Below are positions 6,454 to 14,259 of a DNA stretch of 18,359 nucleotides, in pieces. Source of the stretch: Firmicutes bacterium UBA5227. Lineage in GTDB: Bacteria; Bacillota; Clostridia; Tissierellales; Sedimentibacteraceae. The position numbers and the translations under genes are program-made. A model generated the notes under the pieces. That model had not been told where the DNA came from. It saw only the letters and a list, made by a program, of their open reading frames with translations, and did no database searches. Within the stretch, counting starts at the first letter, position 1; every line of letters begins with the position of its first letter. The DNA is taken from assembly GCA_002409285.1 (NCBI GenBank), contig DHUT01000065.1, positions 2,019 to 20,377 of the forward strand, read 5' to 3'.

Positions 6454-7155
6454 TTGATAGAAAATATATTGCAGCTTTTATTACCATTGTCTGTTTTTAT
6501 TTTTGGTTACATAACAAATGGGAGCTCATTCCCACAGCCATTGGATAAAGAAGAGGAAGCGGAGCTTATTCAAAAATCTAAAGAAGGTGACATGGAAGCA
6601 AGAAACACTCTTATAGAAAGAAACCTCAGACTGGTGGCCCATGTAATAAAAAAATATAAGACAGTGGGAATTGACCAGGAGGACTTGATTTCTATAGGAA
6701 CCATAGGCTTAATAAAGGCTGTATCAACATTTGACAACACTAAGGGTATACGTCTGGCAACCTATGCTGCAAAATGTATCGACAACGAGGTACTTATGAC
6801 AATCAGAAGTGATAAAAAGCTAAAAAAAGAAATTTCTCTTCAAGGTCCCTTAGGAACTGATAAAGAAGGAAATAATATTTATCTGATTGATATCATAAAA
6901 TACGAAGGAGAAGAAATTGTAGGGAGACTCGATAAAGAGGAAAAAATCAAGGCTCTTGATGAAATTCTCGATAAGACCCTGCAAAAAAGAGAAAAAACAA
7001 TTATTGAAATGCGATACGGTATAAGAAACAACGAGCATAAAACCCAGAGGGAAATTGCAAAGCTTTTAGGAATTTCTCGCTCATATGTGTCAAGGATAGA
7101 AAAAAAAGCTTTAAAAAAACTATATGATGCCCTTGTAAGTAATGTGGGAAGTTAA
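6454..7155 (+). CDS. sigK: RNA polymerase sporulation sigma factor SigK (with pro-sequence)
   Basis: 233 residues from a TTG start at 6454, chosen because GGGGGTGG stands just upstream; the reading frame opens at 6418 but has no site there. Sigma-K directs late mother-cell genes for coat, cortex and spore release. The hydrophobic N-terminus (IENILQLLLPLSVFIFGYI, about 1-22) matches the pro-sequence removed by SpoIVFB in other species, followed by the family block SSFPQPLDKEEEAEL. Region 2 is ARNTLIERNLRLVAHVIKKY through DLISIGTIGLIKAVSTFD and TYAAKCIDNEVLM. Region 4 is a helix-turn-helix (KTQREIAKLLGISRSYVSRIEKKALKKL, 196-223). The gene is continuous: no skin-type insertion, unlike B. subtilis or C. 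difficile. Confidence 0.95.
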   Translation: MIENILQLLLPLSVFIFGYITNGSSFPQPLDKEEEAELIQKSKEGDMEARNTLIERNLRLVAHVIKKYKTVGIDQEDLISIGTIGLIKAVSTFDNTKGIRLATYAAKCIDNEVLMTIRSDKKLKKEISLQGPLGTDKEGNNIYLIDIIKYEGEEIVGRLDKEEKIKALDEILDKTLQKREKTIIEMRYGIRNNEHKTQREIAKLLGISRSYVSRIEKKALKKLYDALVSNVGS

Positions 7156-7172
7156 TACATAAATGGGGTTGG

Positions 7173-7202
7173 GCGCAGGTGGGACACGTGTCCCACCCAC
7201 GC
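7173..7202. repeat. Perfect 20-bp GC-rich palindrome between convergent sigK and the U32 gene
   Basis: GGTGGGACACGTGTCCCACC (7178-7197) equals its own reverse complement. After a 2-base mismatch the symmetry resumes as GCG (7173-7175) and CGC (7200-7202). As RNA it folds into an 8-bp GC-rich stem with an ACGU loop on either strand. No T-run follows in either direction. It lies 18-22 bases after the sigK stop and ends at the U32 stop, so it may serve as a two-way transcript end. Its GC content is far above its surroundings, as in mobile palindromic repeats. Confidence 0.85.
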
Positions 7203-8426
7203 TTATTCTTCCACCTTTTTTCTCAATATATAGTAGGGTTCAACATCTTCATTTATTTCCATTCTTATAATCTGCTGTGCATGAGGAGCAGATTCTATTG
7301 TGTTTCCATCTTCATCCTGCATTTTTTTCGCAGTAATTTCAAAATGCCTGCCTTTAGGTCCGAAGCATTCAAGAAGATCTCCTTCGGAAAATTTGTTTCT
7401 CTGCTCTATTACCGCAGTCCTGCTTTCTCTGTCATAGGATCTGATAATTCCAACCACATCGTATGTCCTAATGTAGCTGCTTGAAGTATAAAGCTGACCG
7501 TCCTTGTAAGGGTTCCCAAAGAAAAATCCGTAGGAAAAATCTCTGTGCGAGGATTTTTCAAGTTCTTCCTTCCAGTACTGTGTATTTCTTTCATCTTCGG
7601 GCTTTTCAAGCTCGTCTAATGCATTTCTGTAAGAACGCACAGCTATCGCCGTATAGTATTCACTTTTGTTTCTGCCTTCAATTTTCAGAGCCTTTATACC
7701 CAAATCTTTAAACTTCTGCAAGTGCTCAACCATGCACATATCCTTGGAATTCATGATGAATGTTCCTTCATCATTTTCCTCTATTGGGTAATACTCTCCC
7801 GGTCTTTTTTCTTCAACAAGGTTATATTTCCACCTGCAGGCCTGTGCACAATCCCCCTTATTTGAAAACCTTCCGGTCATGAAGCTTGATAACAAGCATC
7901 TGCCTGAATAGGAAATGCACATTGCTCCATGAGCAAAGGCTTCAAACTCCAAGTCTTTTGGTGAGTTGTTAACAATTTCCTCTATTTCTCTGAAGGAAAG
8001 CTCCCGAGCCAGTACTATCCGGTTAACTCCCTGTTTGTACCAAAAGTTCGCCGCACGATAATTAGTTGTGTTTGCCTGGGTTGATAAGTGAATCCTCATA
8101 TCAGGAATTGTTTCTTTTACTATTTCTATGATACCCGGATCAGCTACTATCAGAGCATCTGCGCCGATTTTCTGCAAATATTTCAAATATTCCTCAATAC
8201 CCTTTAAGTCATCATTGTGTGGAGCTATATTAACCGTTATATTCGATTTTCTTCCATGCTTGTGGCAATATTCAACACCCTGCTCCAAATCTTTGTTTGT
8301 AAAATTTTTGCTGCCTGCTCTCATTCCCATTGATTTGCCGGAAAAATAAATTTCATCTGCTCCATACTGAACCGCCATAATCAATTTATCCATACTCCCT
8401 GCAGGAGCCAGTAACCTTGGTAACAT
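7203..8426 (-). CDS. U32 peptidase-family protein, probable tRNA U34 hydroxylase (TrhP-like)
   Basis: 407 residues. U32 proteins were first called peptidases, but members close to B. subtilis YrrO and E. coli YegQ (TrhP) hydroxylate uridine-34 of certain tRNAs using prephenate and an iron-sulfur cluster. The N-terminus LLAPAGSMDKLIMAVQYGADEIYFSG is typical, as is HLSTQANTTNYRAANFW. Four cysteines, 170, 177, 193 and 197 (HGAMCISYSGRC ... KGDCAQACRW), form the expected cluster site. KALKIEGRNKSEYY follows, and a C-terminal beta-rich domain covers about 320-400. AAGGAG precedes the ATG. It lies 10 bases after the O-methyltransferase gene, whose B. subtilis relative TrmR methylates the same base, which supports the tRNA role. 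The exact subfamily (TrhP or another U32 hydroxylase) is inferred from context. Confidence 0.88.
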   Translation of the reverse strand: MLPRLLAPAGSMDKLIMAVQYGADEIYFSGKSMGMRAGSKNFTNKDLEQGVEYCHKHGRKSNITVNIAPHNDDLKGIEEYLKYLQKIGADALIVADPGIIEIVKETIPDMRIHLSTQANTTNYRAANFWYKQGVNRIVLARELSFREIEEIVNNSPKDLEFEAFAHGAMCISYSGRCLLSSFMTGRFSNKGDCAQACRWKYNLVEEKRPGEYYPIEENDEGTFIMNSKDMCMVEHLQKFKDLGIKALKIEGRNKSEYYTAIAVRSYRNALDELEKPEDERNTQYWKEELEKSSHRDFSYGFFFGNPYKDGQLYTSSSYIRTYDVVGIIRSYDRESRTAVIEQRNKFSEGDLLECFGPKGRHFEITAKKMQDEDGNTIESAPHAQQIIRMEINEDVEPYYILRKKVEE

Positions 8427-8436
8427 AATTTCTCCT

Positions 8437-9081
8437 TTATTTTATTAATGTAACTGCCAAACCGTCTCCTAACGGCAGAACTGATGTAACATATCTTTCA
8501 TCATGAGAAATATATTCCAGATAATTTCTCAAGTTTCTCACCAGTGTCTTTTTTCTCCTGACCACCAGGTCATCAGTTGCAATCATTCCCTGGTAAAGTA
8601 CATTGTCTGACAGAATAATTCCGCCCGGCTTCATTTTCTCGCTGCATTTATCAAAAAAAGTTTTGTAGTAGCTCTTCGCTGCATCAATAAATGCCAAGTC
8701 AAAGGTGCCTTCTACAGAATCTAATATTTCGGAAGCATCACCGAAATACACATCAATATTTTTATCCAAGCCAAAGTCTTTTATGTTCTCTAAGGCTTCA
8801 TTGTAGAATTTTTCGCTTCTTTCAACAGTTACAACTTTTCCCTGGTTATTCATTGCACAGCTCATAAAAATTGATGAATATCCCACATTAGTTCCCACTT
8901 CTATAATGCTTTTTGCGTTAAGCTGATTAATAAAAAGCTTGATTAACTGCCCTACCTCCTTATGAATAATTGGAAGTTCCCTTTCTTCGCATTCCTTTCT
9001 GAATGCTTCAAGCCTTTCATTTTCATCAGGAATAAGCTTATTAATATAGCTGTCAATATATTCTCTGTTTATATTATCCAT
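8437..9081 (-). CDS. trmR: O-methyltransferase, probable tRNA 5-hydroxyuridine methyltransferase TrmR
   Basis: 214 residues, class I SAM-dependent methyltransferase of the YrrM/caffeoyl-CoA O-methyltransferase-like family. B. subtilis YrrM (TrmR) methylates 5-hydroxyuridine-34 to 5-methoxyuridine in tRNAs reading four-codon boxes. The SAM-binding motif IIEVGTNVGYSSIFM is at about 59-73, the acidic residue VERSE after strand 2 at about 86-90, and the metal/active-site segments are DLAFIDAAKSYYKTFF and GGIILSDNVLYQGM. AAGGA precedes the ATG. It lies 28 bases after mltG and 10 bases before the U32 gene, the order found in many Firmicutes. Family call is strong; the tRNA role rests on homology and neighbours. 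Confidence 0.9.
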   Translation of the reverse strand: MDNINREYIDSYINKLIPDENERLEAFRKECEERELPIIHKEVGQLIKLFINQLNAKSIIEVGTNVGYSSIFMSCAMNNQGKVVTVERSEKFYNEALENIKDFGLDKNIDVYFGDASEILDSVEGTFDLAFIDAAKSYYKTFFDKCSEKMKPGGIILSDNVLYQGMIATDDLVVRRKKTLVRNLRNYLEYISHDERYVTSVLPLGDGLAVTLIK

Positions 9082-9109
9082 TTTTTATCCTTATTTTTAT
9101 TCATCTGTA

Positions 9110-10129
9110 TCAGTCCAAATACTCGTTTGCTGCCTTGATATGTTCATCATAGTCCTTTGAAAAATAATGAGAGCCGTCTCCCTTTGCCACAAAGAACAAA
9201 TAATCAACATCTGCCGGTTCAAGTACAGCTATTATTGAAACTCTTCCGGGAGAATTAATAGGTGAAGGAGGCAATCCTTTTATTATGTACGTATTGTACG
9301 GCGAATCGATGGCTATATCATCATAAGTAAGTCTTTCTTTCCATTCTCCATGAGCATAATTAACTGTAGCACAGGACTGAAGCTTCATATCAATGTCCAG
9401 GCGGTTTAAAAATACAGCCGCAACCTCGTCTCTTTCTTCATCAAGCAAAGCTTCTTTTTCCACAATACTGGCAAGGTTTATAACTTCCTCAAAGCTTAAT
9501 TCTGAACCTTCCATCCTCGGTTTTATTTCTTTGACATAAAACTTATCAAATTGAGACAGCAGTACTCTGACAATATCTTCCTCAGAAGAATTAATATATA
9601 CATTATAGGTGTCAGGCATCAGGTATCCCTGGAGATTATTAATGTCAGGATTTTCACTCAAAAATTCAAAATCATCCCTAAATACGGATGCATTGTTCAT
9701 AAGATCGAGAAGCTTGTCATAATCCAAGTCAAGCTGTTCTGAAATTGACTTTGCTGCATCCTCTACTGTCAAGCCTTCAATTATTGTAACATTAGCGGTG
9801 TTATCTGAAATACCTCCATTTGTTAGTGCCTGGAGCAGTTCATCCGCATTCATACTTCTTGATAATACAAAGCTTCCTGCTTTAAGCAATATGTCCCTGT
9901 TGGTTTTTTCGGCATAATATTTAAATGCAAATGTATTTTTAATTAGATTATTTTCATGCAATATTTGTGCAATATTATCTGTGGAGCTTCCTGAGGGTAT
10001 TTCTACCGTAATTCCGTCAGTATCTGTTTTATCCACCGCTTCTAAATTTTTATTAATAAAACTGTTGGCAAAAACATATATTAATACTACCACAGCAACA
10101 AGAATCAGGATAGCATATTTTTTCTTCAT
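9110..10129 (-). CDS. mltG: Endolytic murein transglycosylase MltG
   Basis: 339 residues, usual length for the YceG-like family. MltG is a membrane-anchored enzyme that cuts new glycan strands within the chain and helps set strand length during wall synthesis. A single N-terminal membrane helix (YAILILVAVVVLIYVFANSF, 5-24) anchors it with the catalytic part outside. A LysM-like region (about 40-115) comes first. The catalytic domain follows, with NLQGYLMPDTYNVY, the family glutamate motif LASIVEKEALLDEERDEVAAVFLNRL (219-244) and KGLPPSPINSPGRVSIIAVLEPA. AGGAGG lies 5 bases upstream of the ATG, and a promoter candidate is at 10159-10187. It heads the mltG-trmR-U32 operon. Confidence 0.95.
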   Translation of the reverse strand: MKKKYAILILVAVVVLIYVFANSFINKNLEAVDKTDTDGITVEIPSGSSTDNIAQILHENNLIKNTFAFKYYAEKTNRDILLKAGSFVLSRSMNADELLQALTNGGISDNTANVTIIEGLTVEDAAKSISEQLDLDYDKLLDLMNNASVFRDDFEFLSENPDINNLQGYLMPDTYNVYINSSEEDIVRVLLSQFDKFYVKEIKPRMEGSELSFEEVINLASIVEKEALLDEERDEVAAVFLNRLDIDMKLQSCATVNYAHGEWKERLTYDDIAIDSPYNTYIIKGLPPSPINSPGRVSIIAVLEPADVDYLFFVAKGDGSHYFSKDYDEHIKAANEYLD

Positions 10130-10158
10130 ATAATCCTCCTTTGATTAAAATCTCTTAA

Positions 10159-10187
10159 ATTATACAACTTTTGACTGCTAAAAACAA
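10159..10187 (-). promoter_or_regulatory. Candidate sigma-A promoter of mltG
   Basis: On the minus strand TTGTTT (plus 10182-10187), a 17-base spacer, and a perfect TATAAT (plus 10159-10164). The expected transcript would have a leader of about 25 bases with AGGAGG in it. The -35 box matches only at TTG plus partial bases. Confidence 0.55.
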
Positions 10188-10237
10188 CAAGTAAAATTGT
10201 AAGATGATTTTTAAGCCTTAAGAAATTTTTAATCAAT

Positions 10238-10265
10238 GAATAAAATCTTATGATAAAGATATAAT
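10238..10265 (+). promoter_or_regulatory. Candidate promoter of the small orphan gene
   Basis: TATAAT at 10260-10265, with a weak -35 (TGAATA, 10238-10243) 16 bases upstream. A short AATAA-GGC-TTATT inverted repeat overlaps the expected transcript start. The leader to the start codon would be about 55-60 bases. The weak -35 makes this tentative. Confidence 0.35.
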
Positions 10266-10330
10266 AATAAGGCTTATTACTTTCAAGAGAGGGTTGGTTC
10301 TATTGGACTTGAAAAGAGGTAAAATTGAAC

Positions 10331-10552
10331 ATGAGTAACACTCCTGGAAATAAGATTACTAAAAAATTACGTGAAATAAATAAGAGCGATGTAAATTTAC
10401 AATTGACCAGCTTAAATGGAAGACTTGAACCGGATTTAGATATTCTTGCGAAAAACGAGAATGAAAAATTAGTCAATAAAAAAATTGTAAATAATAAGCC
10501 GTCTCAGTTTGGACCTATATTAGGTGTGGATTTTCACATGATTAAAAAATAA
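10331..10552 (+). CDS. Small hydrophilic protein of unknown function
   Basis: 73-75 residues; not recognised. It is rich in Lys and Asn, has no cysteine, no membrane helix and no signal peptide. The N-terminal half (KITKKLREINKSDVNLQL) could form an amphipathic helix. The C-terminal end (SQFGPILGVDFHMIKK) is more hydrophobic. The start is unsure: ATG 10331 has GAGG 11 bases upstream, while TTG 10325, two codons earlier, has it 5 bases upstream. The gene is divergent from mltG, has a possible TATAAT and is followed by a strong terminator aimed its way, so it looks like a genuine single-gene unit. No functional link to its neighbours is visible. Confidence 0.6.
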   Translation: MSNTPGNKITKKLREINKSDVNLQLTSLNGRLEPDLDILAKNENEKLVNKKIVNNKPSQFGPILGVDFHMIKK

Positions 10553-10571
10553 TTTGAAGTAATAGGCACTT

Positions 10572-10605
10572 AAGCAGCCGGCGAAATTCGCCGGTTGCTT
10601 TTATT
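10572..10605 (+). terminator. Intrinsic terminator after the small orphan gene
   Basis: A hairpin of about 13-14 pairs spans 10572-10600, with the GC-rich core CCGGCGAA / TTCGCCGG (10578-10594) and one G-T wobble, followed by TTTTATT on the plus strand. It sits 20 bases after the small gene's stop. The ABC exporter operon converges on it from the other side, and the stem could also stop that transcript, although the T-run is on the plus side only. Confidence 0.88.
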
Positions 10606-10609
10606 CCAT

Positions 10610-12397
10610 CTAACAGCAATCAGAATTCAGGATCTCTTTTTTAGTTTTATTATACAAGGTATATAACTTGTAATATGTGCTTTCCTTCTCAAGCAACTCT
10701 TCGTGTGTTCCGATTTCTGCTATTTTACCTGTATCTAATACAATAATTTTATCAAAATTCTGCACAAGCTTTAAATTATGAGTGACCATGAGAACAGTCT
10801 TTCTTCCGGTCAATGAATCTATGGATTTCTGCACTAATTTTTCCGATTCGGTATCCAGTGATGCTGTCGGCTCATCCAATAAAACAATCGGCGCCTCGCT
10901 TAAGAAAGCTCTTGCTATTGCAATTCTCTGGCTTTGACCTCCAGAAAAATTTTTACCGCCCTCGTCAACAACAGTGGAGTAGCCTTCCGGCAATGATGAA
11001 ATATAATCATGTATCCCTGCCGCTTTTGCAGCCTCTGTTACTTCATCATCTGTTGGAATCCGGCCCTTTTCATATACTCCCAGCGCTATATTTTCCCAAA
11101 TAGTCCTATTAAGCAGCGGAGCTTCCTGAGACAAATATACAAAATACGAACGCCAAGATTTAAGAGTACATTGGTTTATTGCAACATCATCAATGTAAAT
11201 ATTTCCATCACTCAAAGGATAAAACCGCATCAATAATTGAAGTACAGTTGATTTACCACTTCCTGAAGCACCTACTAACGCAATTCTTTCTCCCCTATTA
11301 ATATCAAATGATATATCTTTTAAAACAGTTTTATCTTCTTTATAATTGAAGTATATATCCTTTAAAGAAACCACATTTCCCTCTGAAGTTAACTCAACTT
11401 TATCTCCTGCCTCATCTTCCTCATCCCAGCCCAGGACGTTTAATGCTCTTTCTCCTGATGTAGTAGCCGCTATAATAAAATTCCATGTTCCGCCAAGACA
11501 TTCTAACATATCACTTATACCGTTTTGCAGCGGAAAGGTTAAGAGTATTAATGAAAAAGAAATATTATTCGTTGTGGTAAGCCACATGCCTGTACCTAAA
11601 AATGCTATCATTGAAATAGTGTTTAACAAACTTTTAACAAAGGTAATATTAATTTGAATGTTTTTAGTATCACTGACAACATTCACTGCTTCAATATTTA
11701 CTTCATGGTACTTGTTTAATATGCCTGGTATAAAGCCCATTGCTCTATGAGAAGAATTACCTTCCTTAATCTCCTGAAATGAATGTGTTAACTTCTCCGT
11801 CAATTTACGCGCCAGTATATTCTTACTTTGTAATTCTACAGAGTACTTAACAGAAACTGCCAAAGAAACAATTCCGGTTATAATGGGAGCTATGGCAAGT
11901 CTTAGATCAACGGAAACTATAGTCATTAATGAAGCAATTCCCTGAATTAACGGAACGAAAAAAACAAACATCAGCCCTTGAAAATAAAAATCCTCTACCG
12001 TGTCCATATCTGATGTAACTATAGTCATGGCTTCACTTGAATGATGCAAGGACGCATTGGATTCTGTCTGTTTAATCCATTTGGAAATTAGTTTTCTTTG
12101 CAGACTTGCTCTAATATTCATGGAGCCAATAAGGTTCAGCACATATCCCAATGTCATCAGTATAATGGTAATTGCCAGAAAAATTAAAATATTCCTTATA
12201 AAATACATATCTGCAGAAATATTTTGAAAGTAGTCAAGAGATGAACTTAACAGCATTCCTGTTGACAGGCTGACCCCATAGGAACCAAGTCCTACCAGAA
12301 TCATTCCAATTAAACACAAAAGCCATAATGGTAAAGCCACCCTGATCATTCTGAAAAAAATATTCATTGTTTTTAAGAATCTGTTTTTATCATTCAT
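10610..12397 (-). CDS. ABC exporter half-transporter (permease + ATPase), second of a pair
   Basis: 595 residues with a type IV exporter layout. The membrane domain covers about 1-320, with hydrophobic segments near 18-38, 68-90, 140-162, 168-185 and 255-275. The ATPase domain has Walker A GASGSGKST (376-384), Q-loop Gln424, signature FSGGQSQ (484-490), Walker B PIVLLDEP with Glu509, and switch His540. All catalytic residues are intact. The start is ATG 12397 (MNDKNR), with GGGAGG 9-10 bases upstream inside the preceding gene, overlapping that gene's end by 8 bases; an earlier ATG at 12421 lies before the site. It ends in Cys-Cys. With the upstream partner it probably forms a heterodimer. The cargo (peptide, lipid or drug) cannot be told. 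Confidence 0.92.
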   Translation of the reverse strand: MNDKNRFLKTMNIFFRMIRVALPLWLLCLIGMILVGLGSYGVSLSTGMLLSSSLDYFQNISADMYFIRNILIFLAITIILMTLGYVLNLIGSMNIRASLQRKLISKWIKQTESNASLHHSSEAMTIVTSDMDTVEDFYFQGLMFVFFVPLIQGIASLMTIVSVDLRLAIAPIITGIVSLAVSVKYSVELQSKNILARKLTEKLTHSFQEIKEGNSSHRAMGFIPGILNKYHEVNIEAVNVVSDTKNIQINITFVKSLLNTISMIAFLGTGMWLTTTNNISFSLILLTFPLQNGISDMLECLGGTWNFIIAATTSGERALNVLGWDEEDEAGDKVELTSEGNVVSLKDIYFNYKEDKTVLKDISFDINRGERIALVGASGSGKSTVLQLLMRFYPLSDGNIYIDDVAINQCTLKSWRSYFVYLSQEAPLLNRTIWENIALGVYEKGRIPTDDEVTEAAKAAGIHDYISSLPEGYSTVVDEGGKNFSGGQSQRIAIARAFLSEAPIVLLDEPTASLDTESEKLVQKSIDSLTGRKTVLMVTHNLKLVQNFDKIIVLDTGKIAEIGTHEELLEKESTYYKLYTLYNKTKKEILNSDCC

Positions 12398-14111
12398 CGG
12401 GTTCAGCCTCCCATTTTTCATACAATTTTGTATACAACCCTTTTTTGCTCAGCAGTTCTTCATGTGTGCCCTCTTCAGCTATGGAGCCGTAATTCATTAC
12501 TATAATTCTATCGGCTTCCAATATTGATGAAAATCTGTGGGCTACCATTATTTGAGTTTTATCTGCATTAAATAGCTTCAGCGAATTTAAAATTTCAGCT
12601 TCATTTTTTGTATCCAACGCTGAAGTAGCTTCATCCAAAAGTATCAATGGTGCATCTTGCAGAAAAATGCGCGCAAGTCCCACTCTTTGACGCAGTCCAC
12701 CGGACAGCAAGTGTCCGTTCTCACCTACTCTTACTTCCCAGTTGTCTTGCTGCTCTTCAATCCATTCCAACAGATTAGAGCGTTCTGCAGCAAGTTTGAC
12801 CTCGTCAAATGTTGCATCAGGCTTTGCACAAACTATGTTATCATAAATGGAGGCATCAAATAGAAATGTACTCTGCTCCATCATTCCCATATTCTTTCGC
12901 AGAAATTCTGAATTCCATTCACTTATCTCATTGCCCCAAATCTTTATTTCGCCGGAGTCTGCCCTGTACAATCCTGCAATCAGTTTCATCAATGTACTCT
13001 TGCCACAGCCGCTGGGACCCACAAGTGCAATATTTTCTCCCTTATGTACCACAAGTGAAAGATTAGATATTATTGCATCATCAGAAGAAGGATATTTAAA
13101 ATTAATATTGTCTGCTTCAATTGCTACATCGCTCTTAGCTGACTCTTCATTGCCACTTATACACTCAGGGATATCCCATATTTCAAATAAACGTTTTGCT
13201 GATGCCAAACTGCTTGGCATATTTACTATAATATTAGGAAGATTAAATAACTCATTGGTTGCATTTTGTGCCAGTAAAAATACTGAAATAAAACCCTGCA
13301 CACTTAAAATATTATTACTCACCTGATAAATGCCCGCAAGTACACATCCAAAAAGCGGAAGGGAATTTACTAAAAGTCCGGGCACTGTTTCAACGTATGA
13401 TTTTCCCAGTCCTTTTATGCCCTTATTTTTATAGTTGGCTATCGCTTTCACAGCCCATTCATCAGACTTTTCCTGTAATTTATATGATTTAATCATGATG
13501 CGATTGGATATTAAATCCTTAGTTTCTGCAGTCATTTCTCCATAAGCCACTCTCCAGGGCATGATTCCATCTTGTGCATTTTTAGTTATTCTCTGATAGA
13601 GAAAAATAAGCGCTACCGGAAAAATATATCCTATTGCCATTCTCCAGTTTATCATTAATAATATAACTGACAATACAATTGGTATCAAAATATTACGCAG
13701 TCCGGTAATGATGAGCTCGCATCCGTTTGCAGCTAAATTAACATCTGTGTTCACTCTGCTCACTATATCTCCAAGAGGAATTGGCTGAACCCTGCTAAAT
13801 TCACCTGTGAGTACTGTTTTGGCGGTTTTTTCACGATAGTTCATTTTAATGTTTTCTATCATTTTAACTAAATGTTTGCTGCGCTTCCAATCTAACAATG
13901 TAACAGCTGCGCTTGTTAAAATGAAAATTACAAAGCTCAACATCATTTTTTCAAATGTTGTATCAATTATATTTTGCGTAATTGAACCCAGTGCAAAACT
14001 GCTTACTACGGTTAACAATCCGATTATGCAAATTGATACTACCTGAAAAATATAGCTATTCCTTTGTTCGCTTGTTGAAATAAGCCGTTTTATAGTATGT
14101 ATCATTTTCAT
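12390..14111 (-). CDS. ABC exporter half-transporter (permease + ATPase), first of a pair
   Basis: 573 residues with the same layout as its partner. Membrane helices lie in about 20-300. The ATPase domain carries Walker A GPSGCGKST (365-373), Q-loop Gln413, signature LSGGLRQ (469-475), Walker B LILLDEATSALD with Glu494, and switch His525. In many heterodimeric exporters one ATPase site has lost the glutamate; here both subunits keep it, so both sites may turn over ATP. GGGAG lies about 5 bases upstream of ATG 14111. A strong promoter with a direct repeat stands upstream, and the stop overlaps the partner's start. No dedicated regulator or peptide gene lies beside the pair. Confidence 0.92.
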   Translation of the reverse strand: MKMIHTIKRLISTSEQRNSYIFQVVSICIIGLLTVVSSFALGSITQNIIDTTFEKMMLSFVIFILTSAAVTLLDWKRSKHLVKMIENIKMNYREKTAKTVLTGEFSRVQPIPLGDIVSRVNTDVNLAANGCELIITGLRNILIPIVLSVILLMINWRMAIGYIFPVALIFLYQRITKNAQDGIMPWRVAYGEMTAETKDLISNRIMIKSYKLQEKSDEWAVKAIANYKNKGIKGLGKSYVETVPGLLVNSLPLFGCVLAGIYQVSNNILSVQGFISVFLLAQNATNELFNLPNIIVNMPSSLASAKRLFEIWDIPECISGNEESAKSDVAIEADNINFKYPSSDDAIISNLSLVVHKGENIALVGPSGCGKSTLMKLIAGLYRADSGEIKIWGNEISEWNSEFLRKNMGMMEQSTFLFDASIYDNIVCAKPDATFDEVKLAAERSNLLEWIEEQQDNWEVRVGENGHLLSGGLRQRVGLARIFLQDAPLILLDEATSALDTKNEAEILNSLKLFNADKTQIMVAHRFSSILEADRIIVMNYGSIAEEGTHEELLSKKGLYTKLYEKWEAEPDE

Positions 14112-14162
14112 ATTATCTCCCTTTAAACTAATAGCTTATATTCATTTTTTGAAAATATGAGC

Positions 14163-14188
14163 ATTATAAGTATACTGATTATAAGTAT
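14163..14188. repeat. 11-bp direct repeat over the ABC exporter promoter, possible operator
   Basis: ATTATAAGTAT occurs at 14163-14173 and again at 14178-14188, a 15-base period. The copies flank and cover the -10 box (14169-14174) of the exporter promoter, and the palindrome AGTATACT (14169-14176) lies between them. Such a placement suits a repressor site, but each copy also contains TATAAT on the minus strand, so tandem -10 boxes are another reading. Confidence 0.5.
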
Positions 14189-14197
14189 GTTTGTCAA
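14169..14197 (-). promoter_or_regulatory. Near-consensus sigma-A promoter of the ABC exporter operon
   Basis: On the minus strand a perfect TTGACA (plus 14192-14197), exactly 17 bases, then TATACT (plus 14169-14174). The leader to the start codon would be about 50 bases and includes the GGGAG site. This is the strongest promoter match seen in the window. Confidence 0.7.
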
Positions 14198-14224
14198 GTT
14201 TATATCATTGTTTACATTAGTAAT

Positions 14225-14249
14225 TAAAAGAAAAAGGGCTTTAGCCCTT
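14225..14249 (-). terminator. Intrinsic terminator after the RNase J gene
   Basis: Minus-strand hairpin AAGGGC-TAAA-GCCCTT (14234-14249) followed by TTTCTTTT. It lies about 11 bases past the RNase J stop codon and separates the ruvX-fur-RNase J unit from the ABC exporter promoter. Confidence 0.82.
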
Positions 14250-14259
14250 CTTATTTTAA

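Noticed and set aside
12847..13326. Plus-strand open frame of 159 codons inside the first ABC exporter gene
   Set aside because: The minus-strand frame encodes an unmistakable ATPase domain across the same bases; the plus-strand product resembles nothing and has no ribosome binding site.
14178..14183. TATAAT as a -10 for the exporter promoter
   Set aside because: It is only 8 bases from TTGACA; the other TATAAT (14163-14168) is 23 bases away. TATACT at exactly 17 bases fits best.
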